A program made the position numbers and the translations under genes. From Hyphomicrobiales bacterium (GTDB lineage: Bacteria > Pseudomonadota > Alphaproteobacteria > Rhizobiales > Rhizobiaceae): 64,000 bases of DNA. Below are positions 9,018 to 19,098 of the stretch, piece by piece (position 1 is the first letter of the stretch; each line of letters begins with the position of its first letter). The notes under the pieces were generated by a model that saw nothing but the letters and a program-made list of their open reading frames with translations, had not been told where the DNA came from and did no database searches. The stretch is from the NCBI GenBank assembly GCA_900472925.1, contig UCJU01000012.1, forward strand, positions 1 to 64,000, written 5' to 3'.

Positions 9018-11711
9018 GTGGCTAAATCTCTAGACAGTTTCAATTGTCGCTCCATTCTTACCGTTGGCGGTAAGGACTATGTTTATTTCAGCTTGCCGAA
9101 GGCAGAAGCGAACGGCCTGACAGGCGTTTCCAAGCTTCCCTATTCGATGAAGGTTCTGCTCGAGAACCTGCTGCGTTTCGAAGACGGCCAGACGGTTACC
9201 AAGGACCACATCGCCGCCGTTGCCGACTGGCTGAACAACAAGGGCCGCGTCGAAAACGAAATCGCGTACCGCCCTGCCCGCGTTCTGATGCAGGACTTTA
9301 CCGGCGTTCCAGCCGTTGTTGACCTTGCCGCCATGCGCGACGCAATGGTTGCACTTGGTGGTGATCCTGAAAAGATCAACCCTCTCGTTCCCGTCGATCT
9401 GGTCATCGACCACTCTGTTATCGTTGACGAATTCGGCACGCCGAACGCCTTTGCCCGTAACGTCGAGCTGGAATACCAGCGCAACGGCGAGCGCTACCGC
9501 TTCCTGAAATGGGGCCAGCAGGCCTTCAAGAACTTCCGCGTCGTTCCGCCCGGCACCGGCATCTGTCACCAGGTGAACCTCGAATATCTTGGCCAGACCG
9601 TCTGGACCAAGGAAGAAGACGGCGAAACCATCGCTTACCCCGACACATGCGTTGGCACCGACAGCCACACGACCATGATCAATGGTCTCGGCGTCCTGGG
9701 TTGGGGCGTGGGCGGTATCGAAGCCGAAGCAGCCATGCTCGGCCAGCCGGTTTCCATGCTTTTGCCTGAGGTTATCGGCTTCAAGCTGACGGGCAAGGTC
9801 AAGGAAGGCGTCACCGCCACCGACCTCGTGCTGACAGTCGTCCAGATGCTGCGCAAGAAGGGCGTCGTTTCCAAGTTCGTCGAATTCTTCGGCCCCGGCC
9901 TTGATTCGATGACGCTGGCCGACCGTGCCACCATCGGCAATATGGGCCCGGAATATGGTGCGACCTGCGGCTTCTTCCCGGTTGATAGCGAAACCATCAA
10001 CTACCTCACCATGTCGGGCCGCACCAAGGACCGTATAGCGCTGGTCGAAGCCTACTCGAAGGCGCAGGACATGTGGCGCACCGGCGACGGTTCCGAACTC
10101 GTCTTCACCGACACGCTGGAACTCGACCTCGGCGACGTTGTGCCATCAATGGCTGGTCCAAAGCGTCCGGAAGGCCGCATTTCGCTGGAAGGCATCGCCT
10201 CCGGTTTTGCGACAGCTTTGGACGCCGACTACAAGAAGCCTGGCCAGCTCAACACCCGTTATGCGGTTGAAGGCGAAGACTTCGATCTCGGCCATGGCGA
10301 CGTTGCCATTGCCGCCATCACATCCTGCACCAACACGTCCAACCCTTCCGTTCTGATTGCTGCTGGACTTCTGGCACGCAACGCGGTTGCCAAGGGTCTG
10401 ACATCCAAGCCCTGGGTCAAGACATCGCTCGCACCGGGATCTCAGGTTGTTGGCGAGTATCTGGAAAAGTCCGGCCTGCAGAAGGATCTGGATGCCATCG
10501 GCTTCAACCTCGTCGGTTTCGGCTGCACGACCTGCATCGGCAACTCCGGCCCGCTGCCAGCACCAATCTCCAAGACCATCAACGACAAGGGTCTGATCAC
10601 GGCTGGCGTTCTCTCGGGCAACCGTAACTTCGAAGGCCGTATCTCGCCGGACGTTCAAGCGAACTACCTCGCCTCCCCGCCGCTGGTCGTCGCTTACGCG
10701 CTGGCTGGCACGGTTCAAAAGGATTTGACCACGGAGCCGCTCGGTGAAGACCAGAACGGTAACCCCGTCTACCTCAAGGACATCTGGCCGACCTCTGCCG
10801 AAATTCAGGAATTCATCCTGAAATACGTGACGCGTGAACTCTACGAGTCCAAATACGCCGACGTGTTCAAGGGTGACGAGAACTGGCAGGCCGTTCAGGT
10901 TCCTCCGGGCCAGACCTATGCCTGGGACGACAAGTCGACCTACGTTCAGAACCCCCCATACTTCGTGGGCATGGGCAAGAGCGGCACAGGCCTGAAGAAC
11001 ATCAAGGGCGCCCGCGTTCTCGGTCTCTTCGGCGACAAGATCACCACCGACCACATTTCTCCGGCCGGTTCTATCAAGGCTGCGTCTCCTGCCGGTGCAT
11101 ACCTCACCGACAATGGCGTCGGCGTTGCCGACTTCAACCAGTACGGCACGCGCCGTGGCAACCATGAAGTGATGATGCGTGGCACGTTCGCCAACATCCG
11201 CATTCGCAACCACATGCTTGGGCCAAACGGCAAGGAAGGTGGCTACACCATCCACTATCCTTCCAAGGAAGAAATGTCGATTTACGATGCGGCTATGCAG
11301 TACAAGGCCGAGGGCATTCCGCTCGTCATCTTCGCTGGTGTCGAATACGGCAACGGCTCTTCCCGTGACTGGGCTGCCAAGGGTACCAACCTGCTCGGCG
11401 TCAAGGCCGTGATCGCGCAGTCGTTCGAGCGTATCCACCGTTCCAACCTTGTCGGCATGGGCGTCGTCCCCTTCGTCTTCGAGGAAGGCACGACATGGGC
11501 AAGCCTCAACCTGAAGGGCGATGAAACCGTGGAGATCGATGGTCTCGAAGGCGACATCAAGCCACGCGAGAAGAAGATTGCCAAGATCACCTACGGCGAC
11601 GGCACCGTGAAGGAGGTTCCGCTCCTTTGCCGCATCGATACGCTGGATGAAGTGATCTACATGAACAATGGCGGCATTCTGCAAACCGTTCTTCGCGATC
11701 TGGCTGCATAA
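9018..11711 (+). CDS. acnA: aconitate hydratase AcnA
   Basis: Catalyses citrate-isocitrate isomerisation in the TCA cycle with a [4Fe-4S] cluster. The 897-residue product is full length for the AcnA/IRP type. Cluster ligands are visible as Cys437 (TSCTNTS) and Cys503/Cys506 ([12 protein letters not shown]). The C-terminal swivel domain contains [10 protein letters not shown] and [11 protein letters not shown] chose the GTG at 9018, preceded by a purine-rich AGGAAGCGGGG, because the family begins with (M)[12 protein letters not shown]-like starts upstream would add residues with no family counterpart. A rho-independent terminator follows. Confidence 0.97.
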   Translation: MAKSLDSFNCRSILTVGGKDYVYFSLPKAEANGLTGVSKLPYSMKVLLENLLRFEDGQTVTKDHIAAVADWLNNKGRVENEIAYRPARVLMQDFTGVPAVVDLAAMRDAMVALGGDPEKINPLVPVDLVIDHSVIVDEFGTPNAFARNVELEYQRNGERYRFLKWGQQAFKNFRVVPPGTGICHQVNLEYLGQTVWTKEEDGETIAYPDTCVGTDSHTTMINGLGVLGWGVGGIEAEAAMLGQPVSMLLPEVIGFKLTGKVKEGVTATDLVLTVVQMLRKKGVVSKFVEFFGPGLDSMTLADRATIGNMGPEYGATCGFFPVDSETINYLTMSGRTKDRIALVEAYSKAQDMWRTGDGSELVFTDTLELDLGDVVPSMAGPKRPEGRISLEGIASGFATALDADYKKPGQLNTRYAVEGEDFDLGHGDVAIAAITSCTNTSNPSVLIAAGLLARNAVAKGLTSKPWVKTSLAPGSQVVGEYLEKSGLQKDLDAIGFNLVGFGCTTCIGNSGPLPAPISKTINDKGLITAGVLSGNRNFEGRISPDVQANYLASPPLVVAYALAGTVQKDLTTEPLGEDQNGNPVYLKDIWPTSAEIQEFILKYVTRELYESKYADVFKGDENWQAVQVPPGQTYAWDDKSTYVQNPPYFVGMGKSGTGLKNIKGARVLGLFGDKITTDHISPAGSIKAASPAGAYLTDNGVGVADFNQYGTRRGNHEVMMRGTFANIRIRNHMLGPNGKEGGYTIHYPSKEEMSIYDAAMQYKAEGIPLVIFAGVEYGNGSSRDWAAKGTNLLGVKAVIAQSFERIHRSNLVGMGVVPFVFEEGTTWASLNLKGDETVEIDGLEGDIKPREKKIAKITYGDGTVKEVPLLCRIDTLDEVIYMNNGGILQTVLRDLAA

Positions 11712-11732
11712 GCCCCACAACCGATTGAACGA

Positions 11733-11761
11733 AAACGCCGGGAGCAATCCCGGCGTTTTTG
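11733..11761 (+). terminator. rho-independent terminator after acnA
   Basis: AACGCCGGGA-GCAA-TCCCGGCGTT forms a ten-pair hairpin followed directly by a T run, 22 bases after the acnA stop. Confidence 0.9.
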
Positions 11762-11918
11762 CGTGGAGCCATGGCGGAAAGGTACGAAGGTTTCGTGATC
11801 GGCCCTCACCCCATCGTGACTTTCTATTGAAGGGATATCAGCGCTATTTTCGCAGTGCATCCCGGCATATATTGATAGCATCAATCGTCTGGAAAGGCGT
11901 CCAGACAAGGGTTTCGCA

Positions 11919-12671
11919 ATGTCTCTGAAATATGGGTTTCTGACATTTGGTCTTTCACTGTGTTTCAGCGCGCTGATGGCCGTTTCTGGGCAAGCGCAGG
12001 AACAACAGGTGAAAGGCGTTGTCGAGCTTTTCACGTCGCAAGGCTGCGCATCCTGCCCGCCTGCAGACGAGGCATTGCGCAAGCTGATCCAGAAAGGTGA
12101 CGTGATCGGCCTGTCCTATCACGTGGATTACTGGAATTACCTCGGCTGGGCGGATTCATTGGCGTCCAAAGAAAACACAGAGCGGCAGTACGGCTATGCG
12201 CGGGCGCTGGGCCGCAACAACGTCTACACACCGCAGGCCGTCGTCAACGGGCGGGACCACGTCAAGGGCGCGGATGTACAGGCGATCTACAACAGGCTGG
12301 ATACCTTCAAGAGCGAAGGCGAAGGCTTGAGCGTGCCAGTGAAGGCGCAGCGCATCGAAGACGAAATCGCCATCGATATTGGTGCAGGTCAAGGCAAGGC
12401 GGATGTGATCGTGGCCTATTTCACGCGCGAGCAGATTGTCGATGTCCAGAAGGGTGAGAACGAAGGAAAGAAGATTTCCTACTGGCACAGTGTCTATGAC
12501 GTGCAGACCGTGGGCATGTGGGACGGGAAATCGATGGTCGTCAAGCTGCCTGCGAGCGTTATGAGCAAGGCCAAGAACGGCGGATGCGCGGTTCTGTTGC
12601 AGACGAAGGATGGACAAGGCAACCCTGCCGCAATCATCGGCGCGGGCGTTCTTTCACCATCTGAAAACTGA
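11919..12671 (+). CDS. DUF1223 thioredoxin-like secreted protein
   Basis: A 250-residue exported protein. Residues 1-27 form a signal peptide with a likely cut after SGQA. The mature part starts with VVELFTSQGCASCPPAD, a CxxC motif in the thioredoxin-like context typical of DUF1223, followed by SYHVDYWNYLGW and NVYTPQAVVNG. The physiological role of the family is unknown; a periplasmic redox function is an inference from the CxxC. The gene stands alone between the acnA terminator and a 288-base gap. Confidence 0.85.
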   Translation: MSLKYGFLTFGLSLCFSALMAVSGQAQEQQVKGVVELFTSQGCASCPPADEALRKLIQKGDVIGLSYHVDYWNYLGWADSLASKENTERQYGYARALGRNNVYTPQAVVNGRDHVKGADVQAIYNRLDTFKSEGEGLSVPVKAQRIEDEIAIDIGAGQGKADVIVAYFTREQIVDVQKGENEGKKISYWHSVYDVQTVGMWDGKSMVVKLPASVMSKAKNGGCAVLLQTKDGQGNPAAIIGAGVLSPSEN

Positions 12672-12699
12672 AATGACCCCGCCAGTTGGGTAGATCCGA

Positions 12700-12741
12700 T
12701 CCGGGCATTGGGGGCTGGGGGTAAAGGGTCAATGCGCCGGA
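12700..12741. other. inverted repeat in intergenic DNA
   Basis: TCCGG-GCATTG (12700-12710) faces CAATGC-GCCGGA (12730-12741) with an 19-base G-rich loop. There is no T run, so it is a weak terminator at best. It could be a remnant of a small repeat. The remaining gap (12672-12959) holds no gene that I can support. Confidence 0.3.
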
Positions 12742-12959
12742 CCGGGTCATCTTGGTGCCTAGGCATCAATTGACGATAGCTGTATCCCACCCAAATCGGG
12801 CCATGGTTTGACCGAAATAGGGCATTTGAAGTCCGTTCGCCTGCCCAAATCATCACCGTTTTCACCGCGCTTTTTGATGCGGCAGCTAGACTTGCAATTT
12901 TGCCGGAGCGCCGTCAGACTGTCATTCCTATGTCATATGCAGTTGAGCGAGGTTGCCTG

Positions 12960-13352
12960 ATGACTGACCACCCGGATTTGCAGAGTGCAGGTTCATCTTC
13001 CAGAGATAGCTCATCCGTCATCGATCTCAGGGAGTACAGGCAGAGCAAGGACGCGCTGCCGGTCACCTTCCACCGCCGGGAACTGGAAGCGATCCTTCGT
13101 ATCTATGGACGCATGGTGGGCGAGGGAGAGTGGCGCGATTACGCGATCGACCACCTGAAAGACAAGGCTGTCTTTTCCGTCTTCAAGCGATCCGGCGAGA
13201 TGCCGCTTTTTCGGATCGAGAAAAACCCCAAGCTTGCTGCCAAGCAGGGCGCATTCAGCGTCGTCAACGTCGACGGTCGTATCCTGAAGCGTGGGCAGGA
13301 GCTGCCACAGGTTCTGAAGGTTTTCGACAAGGTCCTGAAATTGATAGAGTGA
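12960..13352 (+). CDS. DUF2794 domain protein
   Basis: A 130-residue cytoplasmic protein with no signal peptide. The conserved core is VTFHRRELEAILRIYGRMV near residue 37, then EWRDYAIDHLKDKAVFSVFKR and PLFRIEKNPKL, typical of the alphaproteobacterial DUF2794 family, whose function is unknown. The start at 12960 has GAGCGAGG upstream; an ATG at 12930 would add ten residues. It converges with the Bax-inhibitor-like gene across a shared terminator. Confidence 0.8.
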   Translation: MTDHPDLQSAGSSSRDSSSVIDLREYRQSKDALPVTFHRRELEAILRIYGRMVGEGEWRDYAIDHLKDKAVFSVFKRSGEMPLFRIEKNPKLAAKQGAFSVVNVDGRILKRGQELPQVLKVFDKVLKLIE

Positions 13353-13373
13353 CTGTCAAAAATGCAGACAACA

Positions 13374-13401
13374 AAAAAGGCGGCCCGGGAGCCGCCTTTT
13401 C
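13374..13401. terminator. bidirectional terminator
   Basis: AAAAGGCGGC-CCGG-GAGCCGCCTTTT is a strong hairpin with A and T runs on its two sides, between two convergent genes (stops at 13352 and 13420). Confidence 0.88.
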
Positions 13402-13419
13402 CATGTTTTATCGACAAGC

Positions 13420-14202
13420 TCACTTGTCGCGGTTCCCGAGAAACTGCAGCAGGAACATGAACAGGTTGATGAAATCGAGGTAGAGCGTGAGCGCGCCCAT
13501 GATGGCCTTGCGACCAGCCGTGGCAACGTCGTCACCGTCGAAATACATTTCCTTGATCTTCTGCGTATCGTAAGCCGTCAGGCCAGCGAAGATCAGCACG
13601 CCGATGGCGGAGATCGCAAAGCCCATGGCGGACGATTGCAGGAAGATGTTCACGACCGACGCGATGATGAGGCCGAACAGACCCATGATCAGGAACGAGC
13701 CCATGCCGGACAGGTCTTTCTTGGTCGTGTAGCCGTAAAGCGACAGCGCACCAAAGGAAGCAGCCGTGATGAAGAACGTCTGGACGATGCTCTGGCCAGT
13801 GTAAACCAGGAAGATCGACGAGAGCGACAGACCCATCAGCGCAGCATAGCCCCAGAAGGTGCCCTGAGCAGCCGACACACTCATTTTCTGAATGCGGAAG
13901 CTGAGGAAGAAAACCATGGCAAGGGGCGCGAGCATGACAACCCAGCGCAGCGGCGAGCCATAAAGGGCAACACCGAGGCCGGTCAGCATCTTGCCGTTAG
14001 GAAGTGTTGCGGCAGCAGCGGAAGGGTCGTTCGTGGTTGCCAGCATGATCGTTAGAAATGCAGCAACACCAGTGATCGCCAGACCCACAGCCATCAGGTT
14101 ATAAACCTTCAGCATGTAGGTGCGCAGACCCTCATCGATCATGGCACCAGATTGTGCACGACCCTGGGCCATGCGGTTCTGGTAATTGTTGAAATCAGAC
14201 AT
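13420..14202 (-). CDS. Bax inhibitor-1/YccA family membrane protein
   Basis: A 260-residue protein with seven predicted membrane spans after a soluble N-terminus of about 30 residues. Family landmarks are LRTYMLKVYNLMAVGLAITG near residue 26, the central segment GLSLSSIFLVYTGQSI, and the C-terminal pair of acidic residues in LTAYDTQKIKEMY, which form the pH-sensing diaspartyl motif in characterised homologues. The C-terminal LYLDFINLFMFLLQFLG is nearly invariant in the family. In bacteria it is linked to calcium leak or membrane protein quality control; the exact role here is unknown. The gene is monocistronic with its promoter in 14203-14440. Confidence 0.93.
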   Translation of the reverse strand: MSDFNNYQNRMAQGRAQSGAMIDEGLRTYMLKVYNLMAVGLAITGVAAFLTIMLATTNDPSAAAATLPNGKMLTGLGVALYGSPLRWVVMLAPLAMVFFLSFRIQKMSVSAAQGTFWGYAALMGLSLSSIFLVYTGQSIVQTFFITAASFGALSLYGYTTKKDLSGMGSFLIMGLFGLIIASVVNIFLQSSAMGFAISAIGVLIFAGLTAYDTQKIKEMYFDGDDVATAGRKAIMGALTLYLDFINLFMFLLQFLGNRDK

Positions 14203-14440
14203 AGTTACCTCTTTTGAGCTCCGGAATTGCTACGGTGTCGGCATATCGTCGTCAGTGCGACCATATCCCAGGCGCCGCTGCGGAGCTACAGCAAGCCTGC
14301 CAAAGAATATGATGATATCGCTTTATAGATACAAGAGCTTTAAGAACCGAAAAAACACCGTATGCGTGAAAATCGATAACGTTTCAGCGATCTTGGACCC
14401 CAATTAATCGTTAAAGTTAAGTGGCGCACAACTTTTCGTA

Positions 14441-16999
14441 TCACTCGCCAGCTTGTCGCAGAACCGGCGCTGCCTTTTGCCCCAGAATTCTCCATGTTCC
14501 GATCAGCCCGATCCCGACCGTCATAACCAACGCAACGACGATCGTGACGATGGCGACATCCGGCAAAAAGCTCGAAGGCAGCTTCATGATCCGTGCAATG
14601 ACGAACCATGCCGACACGCCGCCAGCCAGAAGCGCGAAGATGGCCGTTGCCAATCCGAGTATCATATACTCATAGGAAAACGCGCGGATCAGCATGGCCC
14701 GCGTCCCGCCCAGCGTCTTGAGGATAACCGCATCATGGGTACGGGCGCGGTTGCCAGCAGCGAGCGCTCCAGCCAGAACCAGCACTGACGCAACCAGTGC
14801 CACGGCTGCGGCTGCGCGAATGGCGATGGCGAGCTGGTCGACGAGCCGGTTGACCACATCCAAAGCATCCTTCACACGAACGCTGGTAATGGTGGGATAG
14901 GCATTGGTGACGGCGCGCAGGATTTCACCTTCCTTTGCGGGCGTGGCTGAAGGGTCGGCAAGCGTTGCCAGCCAGGAATGCGGTGCGCCCCGGAATGTGT
15001 TGGGCGAAAACACCATGACGAAATTGAGCGACAGCGATTCCCACTGCACGTCGCGCAGGTTGGCGATCTTTGCCGTGATATTGCGCCCCAGCACGTTGAC
15101 GGTGACGCTGTCGCCGAGCTTCAGGCCCAGTTCGCCAGCCTCTTGAGAGGCAAAGGAAACGAGCGGCTCGCCGCTGTAATCCTTATCCCACCACGCACCT
15201 TGAGACAGCTTGGCGTTTTCCGGCAGGTCTTGTGCGTAGGTGATGCCGCGATCTCCGCGCAGAACCCAACGTCCCGCCGGAGGGACCTCCATCTTGGTGA
15301 CGTCCTGCCCGTTCAAAGCAAGAATACGACCCCGAAGCATCGGCACTTCCGTCAATATACCCTCGGGTGCTTCGCGCTGCACGAGGCTGCGGAACCCATC
15401 CCGGTCCGTTCCCTGAATATCGACGAAGAAGAAGTTTGGCGCCCTCTCCGGCAAACTTCCGGTCAGCTCACGCCGTAGGTTACCGTCGATCAGGGTCAGC
15501 GTTACCAGCAACGTCAGACCGAGGCCGAGCGACAGAACGACGGATGGGGTCAGAGCGCCGGGACGGTGGATATTGCCGATAGCGAGACGCAAAGCCGCCG
15601 AGTGAACCCGCGGACTGCGCTTGGCAATAGCCTTGATGCCCCAGGCTACCAGTCGCAAGACGACGAAGGCGAAGGCAACTGCTGCCAGAAAAACCGACGC
15701 GATATAGTGCTGCTCAGCCGAAAGGATGGCCAGCGTGGCGAGAGAAGCCAGAAGAAAGGCTGTGGCAAGAAGATAGGGCCATGACGGCAACCTGTTTTCC
15801 TCGAAACCCTGCTCGCGGAAGAGGGCCGTTGCCGGGACTTCCCGTGCCTGCCCCAGTGGCAGAATGGCAAAGGCCAGTGTTGTCAGCAGACCGAAGACAG
15901 CGGCCATGAACAGGGCGCCAGGGTAAATCGCCAGCTCATTGGGAACAGGGAGCACACCCTCCAGAAAACGCATGGCAATCAGCGGCGTGATAGCCCCGAG
16001 CGCCAGCCCGATGACGACGCCGATGATAGCGATAAAGGCGATCTGGAACAGGTAGGTCATGGTCACGACGCTAGCAGGTGCGCCAAGGCATTTCAGCGAA
16101 GCGATTGTCGTGCGCTTGGAATCGAGAAAGGCACGAACGGCGTTGGCGACACCAACGCCACCGACGATCAGTGCCGTCAGGCCAACCAGCGTCAGAAACT
16201 GCGAGAAGCGATTGACGTTCTCCGTCAGCGATGGCGCCGCGCGGTCACTGGTTCGGATGGACCAGCCTGCACTCGGAAATGCCGTGTTGGTGTCTTCGGT
16301 GATGGTTGCACGTTTCGACATGTCGTCCAGACGGATTTTATAGGCATGCTCCACAAGGCTTCCTGCCTGGATCAGACCGGATGCCGACAAAGCCTCGCGG
16401 CTGATGACGAGTCGCGGCGCAAAACCAAAGCCGTCCGAAAGAGCGTCGGGCTCGGTAACAACGGTGCCAGACAGTTTGAGGCGAACATTGCCCAGCAACA
16501 GCTCGTCGCCGATCTTGATGCCCAACCGTTCCAGCAACAGGGGAGCGGCGACTGCGCCATAAGCGTCCCCCTGTTTTGCCAGCAATTGCGGCAGCGGCAC
16601 TTGAGGTTCGGCTTCAAAGGTGCCGTAGAGCGGGTAGGCATTATCGACCGCCTTCACCTCTGTGAGCGTCTGTTGCGAACCATCCGCCAGCCGCGCCATG
16701 GAGCGAAGCCCGCTCGACACCGCCACCTGACCAAGGCCATCCATATAGGCACGCTCGTCGGCTGAGGCTTCGCGGTTACGCAACTCAAAGCGGACATCGC
16801 CCGCCAGAATGGATTGACCTTGTGTCGCAATCGAACTGGTGACGGCCCGTGACACGGAATTGACGGCAGCAATGGCGCCGGTGCCAAGCGCGATGCAGGC
16901 CAAAAAAATGTAAAAGCCGCTGAAACCGCCGCGGATTTCACGGCGGGCGAGCCTTAGGGCATTGCGAATATTGAACAGCGACGGGATGAAACGGCTCAT
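14441..16999 (-). CDS. FtsX-type ABC transporter permease (YbbP-like)
   Basis: An 852-residue membrane protein with one N-terminal span (about 22-45), a large periplasmic domain, a block of FtsX-type spans in the middle (about 260-400) and another FtsX block at the C-terminus (about 715-850). This is the ten-span architecture of E. coli YbbP and related exporters. The start at 16999 (MSRFIPSLFN) overlaps the stop of the ATPase gene. With the ATPase it should form a mechanotransmitting or lipid/toxin-export ABC system; the substrate is not known. The pair is divergent from tesA. Confidence 0.9.
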   Translation of the reverse strand: MSRFIPSLFNIRNALRLARREIRGGFSGFYIFLACIALGTGAIAAVNSVSRAVTSSIATQGQSILAGDVRFELRNREASADERAYMDGLGQVAVSSGLRSMARLADGSQQTLTEVKAVDNAYPLYGTFEAEPQVPLPQLLAKQGDAYGAVAAPLLLERLGIKIGDELLLGNVRLKLSGTVVTEPDALSDGFGFAPRLVISREALSASGLIQAGSLVEHAYKIRLDDMSKRATITEDTNTAFPSAGWSIRTSDRAAPSLTENVNRFSQFLTLVGLTALIVGGVGVANAVRAFLDSKRTTIASLKCLGAPASVVTMTYLFQIAFIAIIGVVIGLALGAITPLIAMRFLEGVLPVPNELAIYPGALFMAAVFGLLTTLAFAILPLGQAREVPATALFREQGFEENRLPSWPYLLATAFLLASLATLAILSAEQHYIASVFLAAVAFAFVVLRLVAWGIKAIAKRSPRVHSAALRLAIGNIHRPGALTPSVVLSLGLGLTLLVTLTLIDGNLRRELTGSLPERAPNFFFVDIQGTDRDGFRSLVQREAPEGILTEVPMLRGRILALNGQDVTKMEVPPAGRWVLRGDRGITYAQDLPENAKLSQGAWWDKDYSGEPLVSFASQEAGELGLKLGDSVTVNVLGRNITAKIANLRDVQWESLSLNFVMVFSPNTFRGAPHSWLATLADPSATPAKEGEILRAVTNAYPTITSVRVKDALDVVNRLVDQLAIAIRAAAAVALVASVLVLAGALAAGNRARTHDAVILKTLGGTRAMLIRAFSYEYMILGLATAIFALLAGGVSAWFVIARIMKLPSSFLPDVAIVTIVVALVMTVGIGLIGTWRILGQKAAPVLRQAGE

Positions 17000-17706
17000 G
17001 CGGAAACCGCCTGAGCGGCGGCAGGGGTGGTGCTGTCGCCCTCGATCTGGCCAGACCGCACTTTGATCTGGCGGGAGCATCGGGCAGCCAGGGAAATGTC
17101 GTGGGTGACGAGAATCATCGTCATGCCCCGTTCGGCCTGCTTGGAAAACAGAAGGTCGGCAATCTGCTTGCCGGTATCCGTATCGAGATTACCGGTCGGC
17201 TCGTCTGCGATGAGCACGGCGGGCGAAGGCGCAAGAGCACGGGCAATTGCCACGCGCTGCTGCTCGCCACCCGAGAGCTGGCCGGGATAGTGGTTGAGCC
17301 TTTCACCCAGCCCTACAGCCACGAGTTCTTTCTTCGCGATATCGAAGGGATTGGCAACATTTGCCAGTTCCAGCGGCACCGCCACATTTTCCAGCGCCGT
17401 CATGTTGGCGATGAGGTGAAACGACTGGAACACGATGCCGACATTCCTGCCGCGAAATTCCGCGAGTGCGTCCTCTCCAAGCCTGTGGAGTTGCGTTCCC
17501 GCAATTGTGATCTCGCCGCTGTCAAGTCGTTCAAGCCCCGCCAAAACCATCAGCAATGTCGACTTACCAGAACCGGAAGGTCCAACGATGCCAACCGCTT
17601 CACCTTCGTTGATGCTCAGATCGATAGATTTCAGGACGTGAACGGAAGCAGCAGAATTTCCCAAGGTGAGATCGGCCTTATTCAGCTCAATGATGCTTTT
17701 CGTCAC
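16996..17706 (-). CDS. ABC transporter ATP-binding protein (YbbA/LolD-like)
   Basis: A 236-residue ATPase of the MacB/LolD class: Walker A GPSGSGKST near 43-51, signature LSGGEQQR, Walker B VLIADEPTGNLD. It is coupled by a four-base overlap to the permease gene. The arrangement with a divergent GDSL esterase gene reproduces the tesA/ybbA-ybbP locus of E. coli, which supports a YbbA rather than LolD assignment. Confidence 0.92.
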   Translation of the reverse strand: MTKSIIELNKADLTLGNSAASVHVLKSIDLSINEGEAVGIVGPSGSGKSTLLMVLAGLERLDSGEITIAGTQLHRLGEDALAEFRGRNVGIVFQSFHLIANMTALENVAVPLELANVANPFDIAKKELVAVGLGERLNHYPGQLSGGEQQRVAIARALAPSPAVLIADEPTGNLDTDTGKQIADLLFSKQAERGMTMILVTHDISLAARCSRQIKVRSGQIEGDSTTPAAAQAVSA

Positions 17707-17732
17707 AATTCGCGTTCCTATATCTAGGGAAA

Positions 17733-17769
17733 TGGCAGTCTCTGGGAAAATCTAAGTTTCGCACTGCCA
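17733..17769. promoter_or_regulatory. inverted repeat between ybbA-like gene and tesA
   Basis: TGGCAGT (17733-17739) faces ACTGCCA (17763-17769) in the 82-base divergent region. It could be an operator spanning both promoters. The arm spacing is wide and the repeat may be chance. Confidence 0.25.
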
Positions 17770-17788
17770 GACAATTAGGAAGATCATC

Positions 17789-18436
17789 ATGCGTTTTAAA
17801 GCTGTTGCCGCTCAATTCCTTGTCATCTGCTGCGCGCTTGTCCCTGGTCTTGCGCATGCGCAAGGCAAGCCCGTGCAACTCGTCGGTCTCGGCGACAGCC
17901 TGATGGCTGGATATCAATTGCCGCCGACCGACAGTTACACTGCCCAACTGGAGGCCGCGCTGAAAGCCAAGGGCGTCAATGTGACCATCACCAATGCAGG
18001 CGTGTCCGGCGATACGAGTTCCGGTGGATTGGCGCGGGCAGAATGGTCGGTGCCTGATGGAACCGACGGTGTCATTCTCGAACTCGGTGCCAATGATGCG
18101 TTGCGTGGCGTTTCGCCGGACGAGACGGAAAAGAACCTCGACACCATCATCTCCGGCCTTCAGAAACGCAATATTCCAGTCCTGCTGGTGGGCATCATGT
18201 CTCCGCCCAATATGGGTGATGATTATGCCAAGCGCTTCAATACCATCTATCAGCGCCTTGCAGACAAGCATGGCGTGCCGCTCTACCCGTTTTTTCTGGA
18301 TGGTGTCGTGACAGACCAGACGTTGCAACTGGAAGATCGGATGCACCCCAACACCAAGGGCGTCGCCGTTATGGTGGAAAAATCGATGCCAACGGTTGAG
18401 GCCTTCATTAAGGCTATCGGTGAGCAAAAGAAATAA
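17789..18436 (+). CDS. tesA: periplasmic SGNH arylesterase/lysophospholipase (TesA-like)
   Basis: A 215-residue secreted hydrolase with a signal peptide (about 1-24, cut near AHA-Q). SGNH blocks are present: GLGDSL with Ser37 as nucleophile, a Gly in block II (NAGVSGDT), GAND in block III near residue 100, and DRMHPN with the catalytic Asp and His near 185-188. Homologues hydrolyse thioesters, aryl esters and lysophospholipids. It is divergent from the ABC exporter, as in E. coli. Confidence 0.9.
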   Translation: MRFKAVAAQFLVICCALVPGLAHAQGKPVQLVGLGDSLMAGYQLPPTDSYTAQLEAALKAKGVNVTITNAGVSGDTSSGGLARAEWSVPDGTDGVILELGANDALRGVSPDETEKNLDTIISGLQKRNIPVLLVGIMSPPNMGDDYAKRFNTIYQRLADKHGVPLYPFFLDGVVTDQTLQLEDRMHPNTKGVAVMVEKSMPTVEAFIKAIGEQKK

Positions 18437-18504
18437 GCGCTTGCACCAGACGGCGTTGCATGATTCGCTGTGGTTGTTCTGCCAAAAGATTCGGGGAGCT
18501 CGCC

Positions 18505-19098
18505 ATGCCGAGACTGTTTACCGCCCTCGAAATTCCGCGCAATGCGGCAATGAGCTTATCATTGTTGCGCGGTGGTCTACCGGGAGCCCGGTGGATCGAC
18601 GTGGAGAATTACCACATCACCCTACGCTTTATCGGGGACATCGATGGCCGCACCGCCGATGAGGTGGTCAACCGGCTGGACCGGATCGACCGACCGGAAT
18701 TTTCGGTCAATCTGACCGGGATAGGATCGTTCGGTTCGAAAAAGCCCCACTCGATCTGGGCCGGCGTTTCCCCGTCGGCGGAAATGACAGCGCTGCAAGG
18801 GGAGATAGAGCGGATCTGCCAGAGATTGGGCCTTCCGCCAGATCCGCGTAAATTCACCCCGCACGTCACGCTGGCACGGCTCAGAAGCTCAAGGCTTGAC
18901 GATGTGGTTCACTATCTCTCGGGACGCGGTGATTTTCGCACATCTCCCTTCACGCTCGGCAGGTTCGTGCTGATGTCGTCGAAGGAGTCGGTGGGTGGTG
19001 GCCCCTACATTGTCGAGGAAGTCTTTCCTCTTCAGGAATCCTGGCCTGTTTCCAGCTTTTCCAACGCGGAGATGCAGCCATCCAAAAGCATGGTGTAG
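18505..19098 (+). CDS. thpR: RNA 2',3'-cyclic phosphodiesterase ThpR
   Basis: A 197-residue 2H-phosphoesterase (LigT family) that opens 2',3'-cyclic phosphates on RNA ends. Both HxT motifs are visible: His37 in HITLRF and His120 in HVTLARL. The start at 18505 gives MPRLFTALEIP, the usual N-terminus. The last 67 bases overlap the 3' end of the phosphatase gene on the other strand, so the extended C-terminal tail is encoded antisense to another protein. Confidence 0.92.
   Translation: MPRLFTALEIPRNAAMSLSLLRGGLPGARWIDVENYHITLRFIGDIDGRTADEVVNRLDRIDRPEFSVNLTGIGSFGSKKPHSIWAGVSPSAEMTALQGEIERICQRLGLPPDPRKFTPHVTLARLRSSRLDDVVHYLSGRGDFRTSPFTLGRFVLMSSKESVGGGPYIVEEVFPLQESWPVSSFSNAEMQPSKSMV

Noticed and set aside
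10146-11747. Open frame of 533 codons on the - strand
   Set aside because: Antisense to acnA, an intact enzyme gene; no family features.
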